From Argyresthia goedartella (taxonomy: Eukaryota; Arthropoda; Insecta; Lepidoptera; Argyresthiidae): a stretch of DNA of 64,000 bases. Positions 33,420 through 43,720 of the stretch are shown piece after piece. The stretch covers positions 24,782,001 to 24,846,000 of the forward strand of contig OX463813.1 of the NCBI GenBank assembly GCA_949825045.1, read 5' to 3'. The translations under genes were made by a program, and so were the position numbers. The notes beneath the pieces were generated by a model that saw only the letters and a list, made by a program, of their open reading frames with translations, was not told the origin of the DNA and did not search any database. How positions within the stretch are numbered: the stretch's first letter is position 1; every line of letters starts with the position of its first letter.

Positions 33420-33850
33420 AAGCCTTATCGATCCGCTCTGGCAGGAACTCGGCATTCACTAGCTGATTTTGCCCATTTTTCTGGTTGCATTCGACAGAAA
33501 TGTCCAGCCCAGTTCCATTTGAGTTTGACGGTCTGTACGCCTACGTCGACTTTACCAGCTTTGGAGCACAGTATAGTGATCCTAATGCGGTCTGTACGTT
33601 GAACACCTAGAATACTGCGCTCGATTGCTCGCTGACAAACCTTGAGTCCGGGCTTCTGGTGGTCGGTCAACGACCAAGTTTATGGGCCGGAGCTCCGGAT
33701 GGGTAGGACGCACTTTGCGCTTCAGGTACAGACAATGGTAGGCTGCCCTTCATCATCTCCCTTCATGGACTAGAAGTTCTTCCAGGCGTTCGAAACGCGT
33801 CTTTCGATTTCTTTATCCTGCCTGTTTTTGAAGAAGACCGTTGAAGAATC
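33420..33850 (-). pseudogene. RTE LINE reverse-transcriptase C-terminal fragment
   Basis: The minus strand encodes LKVCQRAIERSILGVQRTDR and VQTVKLKWNWAGHFCRMQPEKW, homologous to the copy at 8300-9060. The upstream part (33700-33850) continues the same region in broken frames. It ends abruptly at 33420, without the REAFAQQWD end. Confidence 0.75.
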
Positions 33851-33884
33851 AAAAAAAAACTGGATAAGGGTAAGATTAAGCCAT

Positions 33885-34105
33885 ATTCCACCACGTGGCT
33901 GAGTGCGGGTTAATGCAGGGGTTTTACGACCACTACCACGTAGCGATAGCAGCCGAGACCTTCAGCTTATCTTGTCATCCGAACCACTGAACGTCCGATA
34001 ATCTACTTGATAAATTGATTATCTCATTGGTGCATGGTCAAGTTTCGAACCTGCGTCTCCCTGTGTGAGAAGCAAGCGTGAAACGCATTAGACCCAAGGA
34101 GCTTC
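33885..34105 (-). mobile_element. tRNA-derived SINE, family C, copy 2
   Basis: GGTTAATGCAGGGGTTTTAC, GTAGCGATAGCAGCCGAGAC and minus-strand tRNA-like head (AGTTTCGAACCTGCGTCTCC with GAGAAGCAAGCGTGAAACGC) reverse-complement copy 61781-62030. Confidence 0.65.
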
Positions 34106-34142
34106 ATCGAAGTAGTTCTTAGTTAAAATATATTGAAGAAAA

Positions 34143-34318
34143 ATCAGTCAAGTGCGGATCGGACTTGCACACGAAGGATTCCGTACTATTGTACAAGAAA
34201 ACTTAAGGATTAAAAATAATATAAGTTGCAGATTGCGCAACCGATATCGAACCAATTGCGCCACCACACACAACCATGAAATGAGCCGCGAAATCTAAAG
34301 AACGGAACCCTAAAAAAA
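34143..34318 (+). repeat. Family K element, short copy
   Basis: GTCAAGTGCGGATCGGACTT head, GGATTCCGTACTATTGTACA, the tRNA-like CGATATCGAACCAATTGCGC block, and CGGAACCCTAAAAA end. Confidence 0.7.
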
Positions 34319-35599
34319 GACCAGTAACTGTAATGAGCGAACAAATGACTGGATGGTTTAGCCAACGCTTTCTGTCTTATTAATCAATAACTACTGTCTG
34401 GGCGGAGTGGGTGTCTCGGTAGGTGAAGGCTAAAGGATGTGAGCGAAGCGAAGCGAAGCGAATCCTTCGGTTGTCATGTATGAAAAACAAAATACAACGC
34501 TCGCTTTGTATATTAACTTACTCGAATTAAAGTTTATAAGTTGATGTTTTTAAAATATAAATCTTAAAAACATCAACAGCAAATAACTGGGAGCGACTAT
34601 AAATTTGCTCCCAATTATCCGCTCAACTGGTAATTTGGTCGCCAAAACCCAATATTTTTGTAAATAAAAACTGGATTACGTTCACCCGTCTAAATACTGC
34701 CCTATCGAAATTCCAACAGATACAGAAAAAGAAACCAGATTGATATCCCTTCTCCCTTCTCATATTTTAATTTTAATACTAGCAAAATGTTTAAAAGCAA
34801 GGTAAAAACCACCTATTGAACTAAATAAACCATATACCTAGTAACTTAAAGCACAGAATACTTAATTAAATAAACTAACTATCTACCTAGCTAAATGTAT
34901 GCGTATACCTGCTTGCTTATAGTTTGAATGTCTTAACTGTGTGTATGCCAGCACTAATCACTGGTTTTCTGACAGGCTGCCTGGGATGAAAGGGTAGCCA
35001 AGGGTCGGCCCTTGTGCTCACATACTCATTTGTTTCCCTGATATCTGCCGTCTTCGGTAATACGTGCGTCAGTAAGATTGAGCGAGTGAGGGAGTCTGAG
35101 CGAGTGTGTTGTATGTGTATTGTGCTTATTTCTTGTAATCTACAACTGAATACCTACTTCTATTGAAATACACTGGATCTGCCTTCAAATAGAAGTATCT
35201 ATTACCCAAATGTACAATGTATACCTACCTATACTTTGAATGTCTTGTATTGTGTTTTATGATTCCTGAAATTTACTACATAATACCTACATCTTTTCAA
35301 ATTCACTGTAGGTATCTGCCTTCAAATACCTACTTATTACTTATCTAAATATTAATACCTATTTTGTACCCATTTATTGTATAAAATAATTACCAGTGAA
35401 GAATATTTCAGTGTAAGCTACAATGTTACAAAGTATACCTACCTAATTAGATTATGAGAATAATCTGCCAACAATCTGTTTCCACAGTTTGACAGACACT
35501 GTTTAATTAATGTATTTTATTTTTAATATAATTAATTGTTTTTTTGGAAATGTTTATTAAAAAGTTGAAATGTTACAAACACACAGCATCACGTTTTTC
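34319..35599. other. Intronic; degenerate tandem repeat, no gene
   Basis: A (GCGAA)n run lies at about 34444-34460. From about 34900 to 35460, blocks recur about 130 bp apart: CTTTGAATGTCTT, then TACCTAC, then TCTGCCTTCAAATA (35180 and 35317). This is an old degenerate tandem array. Confidence 0.45.
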
Positions 35600-36229
35600 C
35601 CGCCAATATTTGTCCAGCTAAAGTCTTGTGAGGATTATGATTTCAAATATGGCAACTTTTGAGAGACATCAAATACTGAACAACTATGTATACTAATATA
35701 ATAAACATCCTGTGCAATACTGCGCATTATAGACAGACAATGGTTGCGATTTGGAAGGTGACACAAACTAAAATTAACAGCCAACTAGACAACTAAACGT
35801 CATCATGACGTCATCTTAGTTGCTTAGCTTTAATTGGTATTCGGAAGGCGCCAAAATTAATCGATATTTGTTTTTAAAAGTTAATTTTAACTTGTCTCGT
35901 TTAGTGTGTGCCAATTTGTATGGATTTCGTATTCGGAAGGCATTTTAGATGGCCGATTTTAGTTCCTTTTTGACAGATAGCAGTTAAAATTAACGAGCAT
36001 GGTTTTGGTGGCAATTAAAATTAGCTTGAGGCCATTTTGGTCGGATTTCGTATGAAAACTATTATTTCGTGTGTATTTCAGTCTAATTCGAGATAATCAC
36101 GCAATTTAATCAATCAATCAATCGAACGTAACTTTAAGCGGCAAATTTATTTTTCTTGTCATGACTTCTATTTTGGCGGTTTTCACGCGTCGTGAATTCT
36201 TGATCCTAAAATATGTATAACGAAATAAA

Positions 36230-36287
36230 ATGGATATCGAATGCGTGGCGGCTTCTTAGCCCTAGACGAAGAGTCTAATTACCGGCG
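36230..36287 (+). pseudogene. Harbinger transposase, first exon remnant
   Basis: Starts ATG GAT ATC GAA (MDIE) and continues, after a small frame slip near 36250, as FLALDEESNYRR up to a GTAAGT donor at 36288. The MD.E..AA..AL.EE..RRR pattern is typical of the N-terminus of PIF/Harbinger nucleases. Confidence 0.65.
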
Positions 36288-36635
36288 GTAAGTTAGAACA
36301 GATTGTTATTCACATTCTTATCAATTTCCTTCAATCAATTAAATCAGCGCACATTTACGCACTGCTGGGTACAGACCTTCCTTTACCACGAGATCTATAC
36401 CTACTCAGGTCCCGTGCCTTTCATTTTTCTACCTCTTCTTCAGTTATGTTAGATAAACTAAATTGATTTATGCTTGCATATTGCAGCCCAAACTATGCCA
36501 GGCTCATAACTATGATGGCAAGATATATAGACATAAGAATGGAAGCTGCAAAAGTCCAACGATTATAACGTTTGCCAAACTTTCGAAATACATACCTATA
36601 TTATGTGGATCTACTACGTATTATTTTTATTTTAG

Positions 36636-36751
36636 ATTCAGAAGACGAATAGGAGACCACTGCTGGCGCGGCCAACGATATGGAAGTTGAAGACGCGTTT
36701 GACTTCCTGCAGGAAGGCCGTCAGCAGCGGGCTAACCTTGTTCATAGTTAA
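36636..36751 (+). pseudogene. Harbinger transposase, last exon remnant
   Basis: After a TTTTATTTTAG acceptor the frame reads DSEDE, a stop, then AANDMEVEDAFDFLQEGRQQ RANLVHS and TAA. An acidic segment followed by RxNLV near the C-terminus fits Harbinger nucleases. The DDE core that should separate it from 36287 has been deleted; only 348 bp remain. Confidence 0.5.
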
Positions 36752-36897
36752 TTTACATAAAAAAATAAACACAATCTTATACTTTTAAATATTTTATTAA
36801 CAAACTGATTTATTTATTGTGGTTCCGTGTGCCTATGCACAGTCTGGCGGCTCTAGCACACGGCAACAGCTGTTGTGTCAGCCCTGATAGCGGCCGT

Positions 36898-36991
36898 CTA
36901 TTCAGCTGTTGACTCCCGCAAAGTTTCGCGCATCAAGCGGGAGTTTTCATTTAAAGCCTGCACCAACAGGAGTGCAGGTGAATCCGCTGCC
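36898..36991 (-). pseudogene. Harbinger Myb-like protein, last exon remnant
   Basis: The minus strand has acceptor CTTTACAG, then open codons AADSPALLLVQALNENSRLM RETLRESTAE and TAG (36898-36900). This resembles the helical C-terminus of the accessory Myb/SANT-like protein of this superfamily. It converges on the transposase end at 36751. Confidence 0.45.
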
Positions 36992-37413
36992 CTGTAAAGT
37001 AAACAAGACTACATAAGTATTTGTATTATGAAGTATAACAGAGACATAAAGTATTTGTAAACAAACAACTTATTGCTTTCATTATTCACATCTTGAAAAG
37101 CAACAGCCTAAATGCAATATACAACAAGGTACCATTCAACTAATTAATATGAAAATGACTAACAAAAGACATGCAATCCATACTCTTGAGCGAGACGGTA
37201 TACGTCAGACAGTAGAAAATCCAACCGACGGAAGTATTAGAGTAGCATAGGACTTTTCTTGGAGGACAAGTTTATCAACACAATTTTTTGATTAGCTATC
37301 ATTTATGCTTATGACCACTAGAATGACTTGCTTTGCTGTAATGACCACGGCATGGCCACTAGGTCCATGCCTATACAATACAATTTAAAAAGAATACATT
37401 ACACAATACAAAC

Positions 37414-37460
37414 AAATTCATGAATGACATAACTTTCATAGTTATGTCATTCATGAATTT
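37414..37460. repeat. 47-bp hairpin, perfect 21-bp arms
   Basis: Arms AAATTCATGAATGACATAAC(T) and the reverse complement, with loop TTCAT. It lies eight bases before the next palindrome. Confidence 0.85.
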
Positions 37461-37468
37461 CAGAATTC

Positions 37469-37514
37469 AGCCGGAGAACATAGCTTACTAGCTAGTAAGC
37501 TATGTTCTCCGGCT
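37469..37514. repeat. Perfect 46-bp palindrome with no spacer
   Basis: Each half is 23 bp (AGCCGGAGAACATAGCTTAC, then TAG). No base intervenes at the dyad. Inside the Harbinger element. Confidence 0.9.
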
Positions 37515-37559
37515 AATTCTAGGCCAGTTAATCTATTTATATCACTTATGTGTCTCATA

Positions 37560-37745
37560 CTCGGTGGTAGCTGTGTCATAGGCCTTAAAAGGGCAGCTTG
37601 ATTTCTTCTGACAGTTGGGTTGGCCACTATTAAGGGTTGACACCCCTCTATCGAACCGGCAGAGCCAGCATGGTGGAGTATGACTCAATCTTACTTGTAT
37701 CCAAGTAAAGCCCCATGCCCCTCGGTGGGGACATTAATGGGCTAC
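37560..37745 (+). mobile_element. tRNA-derived SINE, family C, copy 3 (3' part)
   Basis: GGTGGTAGCTGTGTCATAGG, GGGCAGCTTGATTTCTTCTG, GAGTATGACTCAATCTTACT and TCGGTGGGGACATTAATGGG match copy 59540-59815. Confidence 0.7.
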
Positions 37746-37824
37746 ATATTAATATGTGTATCATTCTCACACTCTAGTACCTACCTGGTCAGTAAAAACT
37801 TATCTAAACAAATATTAGACATAC

Positions 37825-37926
37825 CTATTGCCTCTTTCAAATCTCTGCCGCAGCCGAATAAATTGAGCTGTGTGGCAAGGGCCGACCACTGCTCCTGCTC
37901 CATTATCGTGGGGCTCGCTCTATTCC
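37825..37926 (-). pseudogene. Harbinger Myb/zeste-like DNA-binding domain exon
   Basis: Flanked by TTTTGCAG and GTATGT on the minus strand. It encodes EQEQWSALATQLNLFGCGRD LKEA, matching the zeste-type Myb/SANT pattern W..LA..LN..G.GR...eW. The preceding exon is not certain. A family C SINE (37560-37745) sits in the following intron. Confidence 0.55.
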
Positions 37927-39788
37927 CTGCAAAAGTTTAGCAAAGTGAAAACATATGCGTTCCTCAATATTTTTAATTTGATTGCGCGGGAAAATTGCCG
38001 GCGGATTTCTGTCATTTATACCTAGTGGTAGGTCTTCTCATCCCGAATAAGAGCAAAATAGATAGGTGGGTACCATGTCAGACATGCATATCAGTGTCCC
38101 ATAGTGGGGAAAGATGAGAAGTCGCAGTCACAAAACACATCACAATCTGTTTACCAAACAAACAAGTTATTGCAATGCACATACCCCGAACAATCTCGTT
38201 GTTTGAATGGAGCCGCTCTAAAAGCAGCGGTTAGCAGCGCCTGTTGCCTTTTCGACATTTGTTTCCTGCTGTTCTTCTTTTCCAATAATAACACGAAATA
38301 CAGCACAAAAAGAAAGGAAAAAATTAAAATCACATTGAAAAGAATAATGACTGAAGTAATTGTGACAGACGACAAAGACAGTTCGCGCCGCCCGCGGCAC
38401 GCAACACAAACGTTCTGAAACTGATTGAACATAATTTTAGTTTATTCAAAATGGGTCTATCCGTGGATTATTATTGAAGTTATCTTAAAAATATAATTTG
38501 AAACACTACAAAATGCACGTGTAATAATAAATTAATAAAAATTTGAAAATATATTTGAACAGTTTCTTTATTTGACTATGACGAAAAATATCGATTGTAT
38601 CGAAACATAATCGAGAAATAAAAAGATACATTGAGGTTCAGAACTGTCCCTAGGGGCGGTAATTCGTTTAGTTGGAAAAAAAACGAGAACTATTCTTAGT
38701 TTGCGTTTAGAGAGCGTGACTTCCAAATACCGATTAACGTAATTCAAACTAATATTAGTTCTCAAAATAGTTTAGAGCGGCTAGTTGACCGTGCCTTCCA
38801 AATCGCAACCAGTGTTATGAAAAAAATAACTATTTGTTTTATTTTATCTTTAATGAACCATATTTAATAAAGAAAATAAGGGTGTGTTATTACACAAATC
38901 CCTCTTGGTGAGTATTAATAATAACTGGTTAAAGTAGTTAATCGGACTGATGTTGGCTATATTTATTACTTATTTATTGAGATTTCCGTAACATATACAT
39001 TTATCGAATAGTCTATTCGAATTTAAGTCAGCAATAAATGTCCATATTCGTAATTCGTATTTTCTTTACAGGACACAATAATATAAGGTGCGCACCGAAT
39101 GAGACTGGTCTCATAATTATCAAAAATATAAGCAGAATGAAGCTTGATTCTGTAGAATGAAAATAATATGATATTGATTGGCCTGTTTTTGTACGACCAC
39201 TCTTCGCTCTCGGTTTAAATTTTTTTTTAATTTACGAGATATAATTAAACCGAGAGCGAAGAGTGGTCGTACAAAAACAGGCCAATCAATATCATATTAT
39301 TTTCATTCTACAGAATCAAGCTTCATTCTGCTTATATTTTTGATAATTATGAGACCAGTCTCATTCGCTGCGCACCTTATATTATTGTGTCCTGTAAAGA
39401 AAACACGAATTACGAATATGGACATTTATTGCTGACTTAAATTCGAATAGACTATTCGATAAATGTATATGTTACGGAAATCTCAATAAATAAGTAATAA
39501 ATATAGCCAACATCAGTCCGATTAACTACTTTAACCAGTTATTATTAATACTCACCAAGAGGGATTTGTGTAATAACACACCCTTATTTTCTTTATTAAA
39601 TATGGTTCATTAAAGATAAAATAAAACAAATAGTTATTTTTTTCATAACATTGTCTGTCTATAATGCGCAGTATTGCACAGGATGTTTATTATATTAGTA
39701 TACATAGTTGTTCAGTATTTGATGTCTCTCAAAAGTTGCCATATTTGAAATCATAATCCTCACAAGACTTTAGCTGGACCAATATTGG

Positions 39789-39912
39789 GCCCGACCCTTT
39801 ACAAAAATAATATAATATGTATAAATGTTCATGTTATGTTCTACTGTCTCGTACAGTAAAACATAAACATGAACATTTATACATATTACATTATTTTTGT
39901 AAAGGGTCGGGC
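39789..39912. repeat. Second fold-back element, 124 bp, abutting the giant palindrome
   Basis: Arms of about 52 bp starting GCCCGACCCTTTACAAAAAT, with one substitution and one indel between them. Loop CTACTGTCTCGTACAGTA. It begins within two bases of the end of the giant palindrome. Confidence 0.85.
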
Positions 39913-40074
39913 TTTAGCACCTCGACGACACAGGAATTGTCATTTTATCATATCACATCCGACATTGTCATCATGTATAAGTTATTATTTAAGGTAGGAT
40001 TCCAACCAAATATATAGACATTAACGAATCATGCAGAGACAAGCCTTTTGTTACTCTCCCGACGGTTGTCTCTG

Positions 40075-40190
40075 TCGGCAACAACACACAAGCACATACT
40101 TTGCTTCTGGCCCCACACTTGGATACCTTGCGTCATTGGAATGATGTGGGAACAGCGGCGACGACATAAACATATCAAGATATAAATGAA
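40075..40190 (-). mobile_element. tRNA-derived SINE, family A, copy 6 (fragment)
   Basis: CTTCTGGCCCCACACTTGGA and GGGAACAGCGGCGACGACAT. The B-box half is missing. Confidence 0.55.
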
Positions 40191-40558
40191 GACTGTAAGT
40201 CCTTTCCTCCGTCGCGCGGGAGGATTCCAAACAGTTGGAAAACTGAATTCGATACATAAAAAAGTTATGCCGTAAAGTCACTTTGCACATTTTTATGTTT
40301 CAGACGAAACTCAGTTAATTGTTAGGTTCTGAATTTAGACTTTGTAGTTATTTAAGCGCTAAAGTACGGAAGGTATTACTGAGTCAAAACAGATTTCTAG
40401 CCGACTGCGCCAGAAGAAGGGTTATGATTTCTTGGCAACGGCGTCGCTGGCATCAATGGCACACGAAGTACATTTCATACGGGCGACTTTAGTTATCTGT
40501 TTGGCCGTCGGGTTAGTTTTGTTGGTCTGTTATTTATTTATATTATCTCTATGTCTAA

Positions 40559-40680
40559 GAGCTCCGTGGTGTAGTGGGCTCTTGCTTCTCACACAATAGA
40601 TGCAAGTCGAATCCCGGTGCTGGCTATGTGCCAATGCGATGAGTAATTTGTATTAAGTACATAACAGGGACGTTCTAATC
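40559..40680 (+). mobile_element. tRNA-derived SINE, family C, copy 4 (5' part)
   Basis: Pol III A-box-like GAGCTCCGTGGTGTAGTGGG and B-box-like GCAAGTCGAATCCCGGTGCT at tRNA-like spacing. It is not a functional tRNA, since no cloverleaf acceptor stem closes. Confidence 0.65.
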
Positions 40681-40704
40681 TAACGGTGAAACCTTAATTG
40701 CATC

Positions 40705-40812
40705 ATAGCTGCGTAATGGCTAGCCCCCTGTCATGCAATATGGCGTATTGATTAAATGGCTAAAAGTGGGCACAATTGTGCCTCCCGTATGGAAAAAGGC
40801 ATGACCCTATAT
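40705..40812 (+). repeat. Family D repeat
   Basis: CATAGCTGCGTAATGGCTAG, TAAAAGTGGGCACAATTGTG and GGAAAAAGGCATGACCCTAT. Confidence 0.7.
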
Positions 40813-40974
40813 GTATTTTTCTATCTATCTATAAGTATCAAACAAGGTGACATTTTGTTTTAATTCTACGGTGACACCAATGGCACCTAATATCAAAACC
40901 TCATTGCAGATGGCACTAGTGCAGTTGGAGGCTGTCTATCTGTCAAAGTTGTCAAATACTGTTGATCTCTTCTT

Positions 40975-41165
40975 TAAATTTATGGCGTGCTAACCTCATT
41001 TGAGATTAATTATGCCAGTGTAGAGTGGTTTTTGAAAGATCACGTGACATACTTTTGAAGCTAACCTCAGATGAATGAAACTCTTTGCCTCCACCTACCC
41101 CAGCACCACCAAGCGGGAGCAAAGGCGGACATACTCGCCGTTACTAGCAATTTAGAACTGCAGTT
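40975..41165 (+). repeat. Family L repeat, copy 2
   Basis: TTTATGGCGTGCTAACCTCA and TTGAGATTAATTATGCCAGT, as at 30205. Confidence 0.5.
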
Positions 41166-41409
41166 CTAATAAAAGTTATAGCAATAACGACTCCATCTCA
41201 AGCGGTATATTTATGAGGCGATTATCTCCCAATTCTGAGCTGTCACTCAAACACTTTGAATCACATGAGTCACTCAACGCTCGTATAATGGTTACTTAAC
41301 GAGCTGGCTAGTTCAAGTTATTTGTGGGCGCCCTGTATAGCTCTCAAAGGTGCCGACTTAAATCTCAGCGGTGACGCACACTGGACCAGATTTGAGGAGC
41401 CGAAGAATT

Positions 41410-41582
41410 TAACCGTTCAAAAGTCAAAGTCAATGTTCTTTATTAGTGTAGATATTAATAATTTTTCTTAGTACACGTATCTTTTTCGGTCTTCTTTACG
41501 TTGGACCACTGTGGGAGATTAAACGTAGCGACAAATGTGCACCTGCCACTTCGTATAGGAAAACGCGTGACTTTATTCAAAC
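41410..41582 (-). repeat. Family E LINE tail followed by a family D trace
   Basis: AAAAGTCAAAGTCAATGTTC, TTACGTTGGACCACTGTGGG, then GTGCACCTGCCACTTCGTAT at 41538. The E unit reads 5' to 3' on the minus strand. Confidence 0.55.
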
Positions 41583-41621
41583 GTTTGCATTTATTCAAGA
41601 AGTTTCGGAGCGATTGACGAC

Positions 41622-41872
41622 CCGATTGGCCGAGTCGGCAGTGTCCCTGCCTATGAAGCCAAGGGTCCCGTGTTCGAGTCCCGATGGGGGCAAATATTTG
41701 TTGATGAGAACGGATGTTTGTACCCCAGTCATGGTTGTTTATCTATCTAAGTATAATATTTATCTATATAAGTATGTGTATCGTTGTCTAGTACCCAAGA
41801 TACAGGGAATACTAGTTTGGGGCTAGATCAATGTGTGTAAATAGTGTCCAAGGTATTTGTCCAAGGTATTAT
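41622..41872 (+). mobile_element. tRNA-derived SINE, family B
   Basis: A tRNA-like head has A box GGCCGAGTCGGCAGTG and B box GTGTTCGAGTCCCGATGGGG. A body follows, TATCTATATAAGTATGTGTA, GTCTAGTACCCAAGATACAG and AGTTTGGGGCTAGATCAATG, and it ends GTGTCCAAGG. I know this body from many lepidopteran sequences. Confidence 0.75.
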
Positions 41873-41934
41873 GATTATACTCTTTTTATTTTTAACGTAA
41901 GGCATTTTTTTGTTTTAACATAAACATTTACATA

Positions 41935-42185
41935 GGCTAGTATTTAATCGCACATCCAAAATATTGATTTGCACAGCAAAAAAGGATGAGCAAAAACACT
42001 TTTTATGTTTTAAATATTTTATGTGTACTCAAGTTTGTTTTAAGTAATTTTTGTTGTTCGCTGCGCTTCCCTGAGGTAGTCCACGAATGGCAACTGTCTG
42101 AATAGCACCTTCGCGATTAGTACAATTTATTTTTACATTTTTGTCCACGAATAGCACCTACGACTTAGCAGCCTACTGGGATGTA
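41935..42185 (+). repeat. Family N repeat, copy 2
   Basis: CTAGTATTTAATCGCACATC, TTTTATGTTTTAAATATTTT and an extra part with the pair TCCACGAATGGCA / TCCACGAATAGCACC. Confidence 0.55.
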
Positions 42186-42238
42186 TACAGGACGTTATTA
42201 AATTAAAGATATCGGAAAAAATCACAAGAATGTTTATT

Positions 42239-42293
42239 AATATGAGGCTATGTACGTAAGTATGTGTAATGATTACGTACATAGCCTCATATT
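42239..42293. repeat. Hairpin with perfect 21-bp arms
   Basis: AATATGAGGCTATGTACGTA(A) and its exact complement, 13-base loop. Confidence 0.85.
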
Positions 42294-42427
42294 TTAAGAT
42301 TATGTAGGTAGGTACTTACTTACCTACTTACTCAAAGTACTATTTATTTTTATTATTAACATAACAATATTTTTTTTTATACTAACCACTACACCACTAA
42401 CGCAGCACCACAGAGGTCGTGTTGTTG

Positions 42428-42740
42428 CCATGACCTACTGTGGCCCCACTGCTGGGCAAAGGCCTCATCTCATTGAGTCATCTCAAGACACTAGTAAAAT
42501 TCAACTTGAAAAGCGGCAGTTCCTGCAACAAAACCAGTTCCCCACGTATCGACCTGCTCGTTCCTGGGGTCAAGCTGGGGATGTCGGGAGAGGGATGTAG
42601 ATCCTGGGCAAGTCTTAACTGTGTCCCTGGCGATACAGCGCTTGTGGAGATCAACTTCCCAGAATGTACAGCGGCTGTAATAAACATGTGAAAAAATGCC
42701 AATGATGATGATTCAGTAATTATTGACAACTCAGGCAAGA
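42428..42740. other. RTE-end motif and an anonymous open stretch
   Basis: CCCCACTGCTGGGCAAAGGC (minus strand reading AFAQQW) begins a less AT-rich stretch with long ORFs on both strands (42440-42691 plus, 42478-42738 minus). No domain is recognised. It is probably another retroelement relic. Confidence 0.35.
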
Positions 42741-42939
42741 AAAGATGACTTGTAAATGTTTTGTTGTCGTTTATCTACAAAGAAACCTACTTCTTCGTTA
42801 CGTTAAAAATTTCTTATTCGGAAATCAGTATATGCCGCACCTTATCTCACCAAAGAGGGCACTTAGACAGTATTTTAAATTCTTATTATTTTTAATCCGG
42901 CCATCACACTCCTCATATTAGGCCCGACAGATTAAACAC

Positions 42940-43049
42940 GAGTTAACACTGTTCTCGGAATTACTTCAAAGTAATTCCGAGAACAGTTTAACTCATGTTC
43001 AATCAACGAGTTCTTTGCATGGAGTTGTTGACAACTCCCTGCAAAGAAC
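42940..43049. repeat. Two adjacent hairpins
   Basis: Hairpin 1: 42948-42966 with 42969-42987, exact 19-bp arms, extended by GAGTTAAC/TTAACTC outside. Hairpin 2: 43010-43028 with 43031-43049, one mismatch in 19. A diverged relative without clean pairing lies at 58262-58380. Confidence 0.8.
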
Positions 43050-43547
43050 ATCGGCGAATTTTTGTCTCATATATTCGAAGCGTCTATGAACTCCACCTAT
43101 CAAAGTAAAACTATTTTTTACAACTAATATACTAATATATAACTAATATACAATTGTACATAGTAGTAATAAAGACATGACAGGCCAGATAAAATCTATG
43201 GTATAAATTGGTAATTAAGAATAATTCCATTACCTTCGTGTTCCTATTTGCATCATGATACAAGTTCACAGATACCTCTATGTCTAGTCCAGTGAAATCC
43301 TCACTACGCCCTTATCCAATTGCCCCTTAAAGAGCATTGCTGTAAGTGGCAACTATGTAGTAGGGTGGATTGTGTGTGCCATTTGAGAAATTTAAAAAGC
43401 ATATTAAAGTGACTGTCGAAAAAGAGGTATGTGTTACAATATTCAAGATTACTTAAATGACAGTACTGTATGGGGTTAATCTGGCTCAATACCGACCTTG
43501 CTGTTAATAATATTGTCATTATTTACTCCTGCTAATTAAGCACAACC

Positions 43548-43700
43548 AATTTTTTAAAAAGATCTAAATATCTAATTGTGGGAGTTTCGCTCTTGTTCTC
43601 CCACAGTAGTCCAATGTAGAGGAGAGGAAAAAAAATACATTTGCTTAGTATATGTAAATATCTACAATAATAAATAAATTTGACTTTGACTTTGATTTAG
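43548..43700 (+). repeat. Family E LINE 3' end
   Basis: GTGGGAGTTTCGCTCTTGTT, CTCCCACAGTAGTCCAATGT, ATGTAAATATCTACAATAAT and a TTTGACTTTGACTTTGATTT tail. It ends just before the mariner. Confidence 0.65.
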
Positions 43701-43720
43701 CAGTACTGGACCGCTATGTA

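Larger units (their letters stand above)
35742..38810. mobile_element. PIF/Harbinger deletion derivative, 3069 bp, inserted in the palindrome arm
   Basis: The terminal inverted repeats GGTTGCGATTTGGAAGG (left) and its reverse complement at 38794-38810 are exact over 17 bp. Flanking triplets AAT (35739-35741) and AGT (38811-38813) fit the 3-bp target duplication of this superfamily with one change. Removing the element restores the palindrome's other arm sequence exactly. It keeps the ends of two genes in opposite orientation: a transposase (+) and a Myb/SANT-like DNA-binding protein (-). Confidence 0.8.
35600..39787. repeat. Giant near-perfect inverted duplication, left arm split by a transposon
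   Basis: The left arm is 35600-35740 plus 38813-39218. The right arm is 39246-39787. The centre is about 39231.5 with a loop of about 27 bp. Over the inner 400 bp I found two substitutions (near 39053/39408 and 39098/39367); the outer 130 bp look identical. The arms are about 545 bp each. The break in the left arm coincides exactly with the terminal repeats of the Harbinger element. This could be a fold-back/MITE-type element or a recent inverted duplication. Transcribed, it would form a long double-stranded RNA. Confidence 0.88.

Noticed and set aside
35600..39787. Interpreting the inverted arms as long terminal inverted repeats of one 4.2-kb transposon
   Set aside because: The inner 410-bp palindrome and the exact Harbinger ends at the break fit a nested insertion better.
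41622..41695. Possible tRNA gene
   Set aside because: A and B boxes are present but no closed acceptor stem; a SINE body follows directly. The same reasoning applies at 40559, 13470, 14390, 23415 and 24850.
42440..42738. Overlapping ORFs on both strands as a gene
   Set aside because: No recognisable domain; starts at an RTE end motif, so a retroelement relic is likelier.
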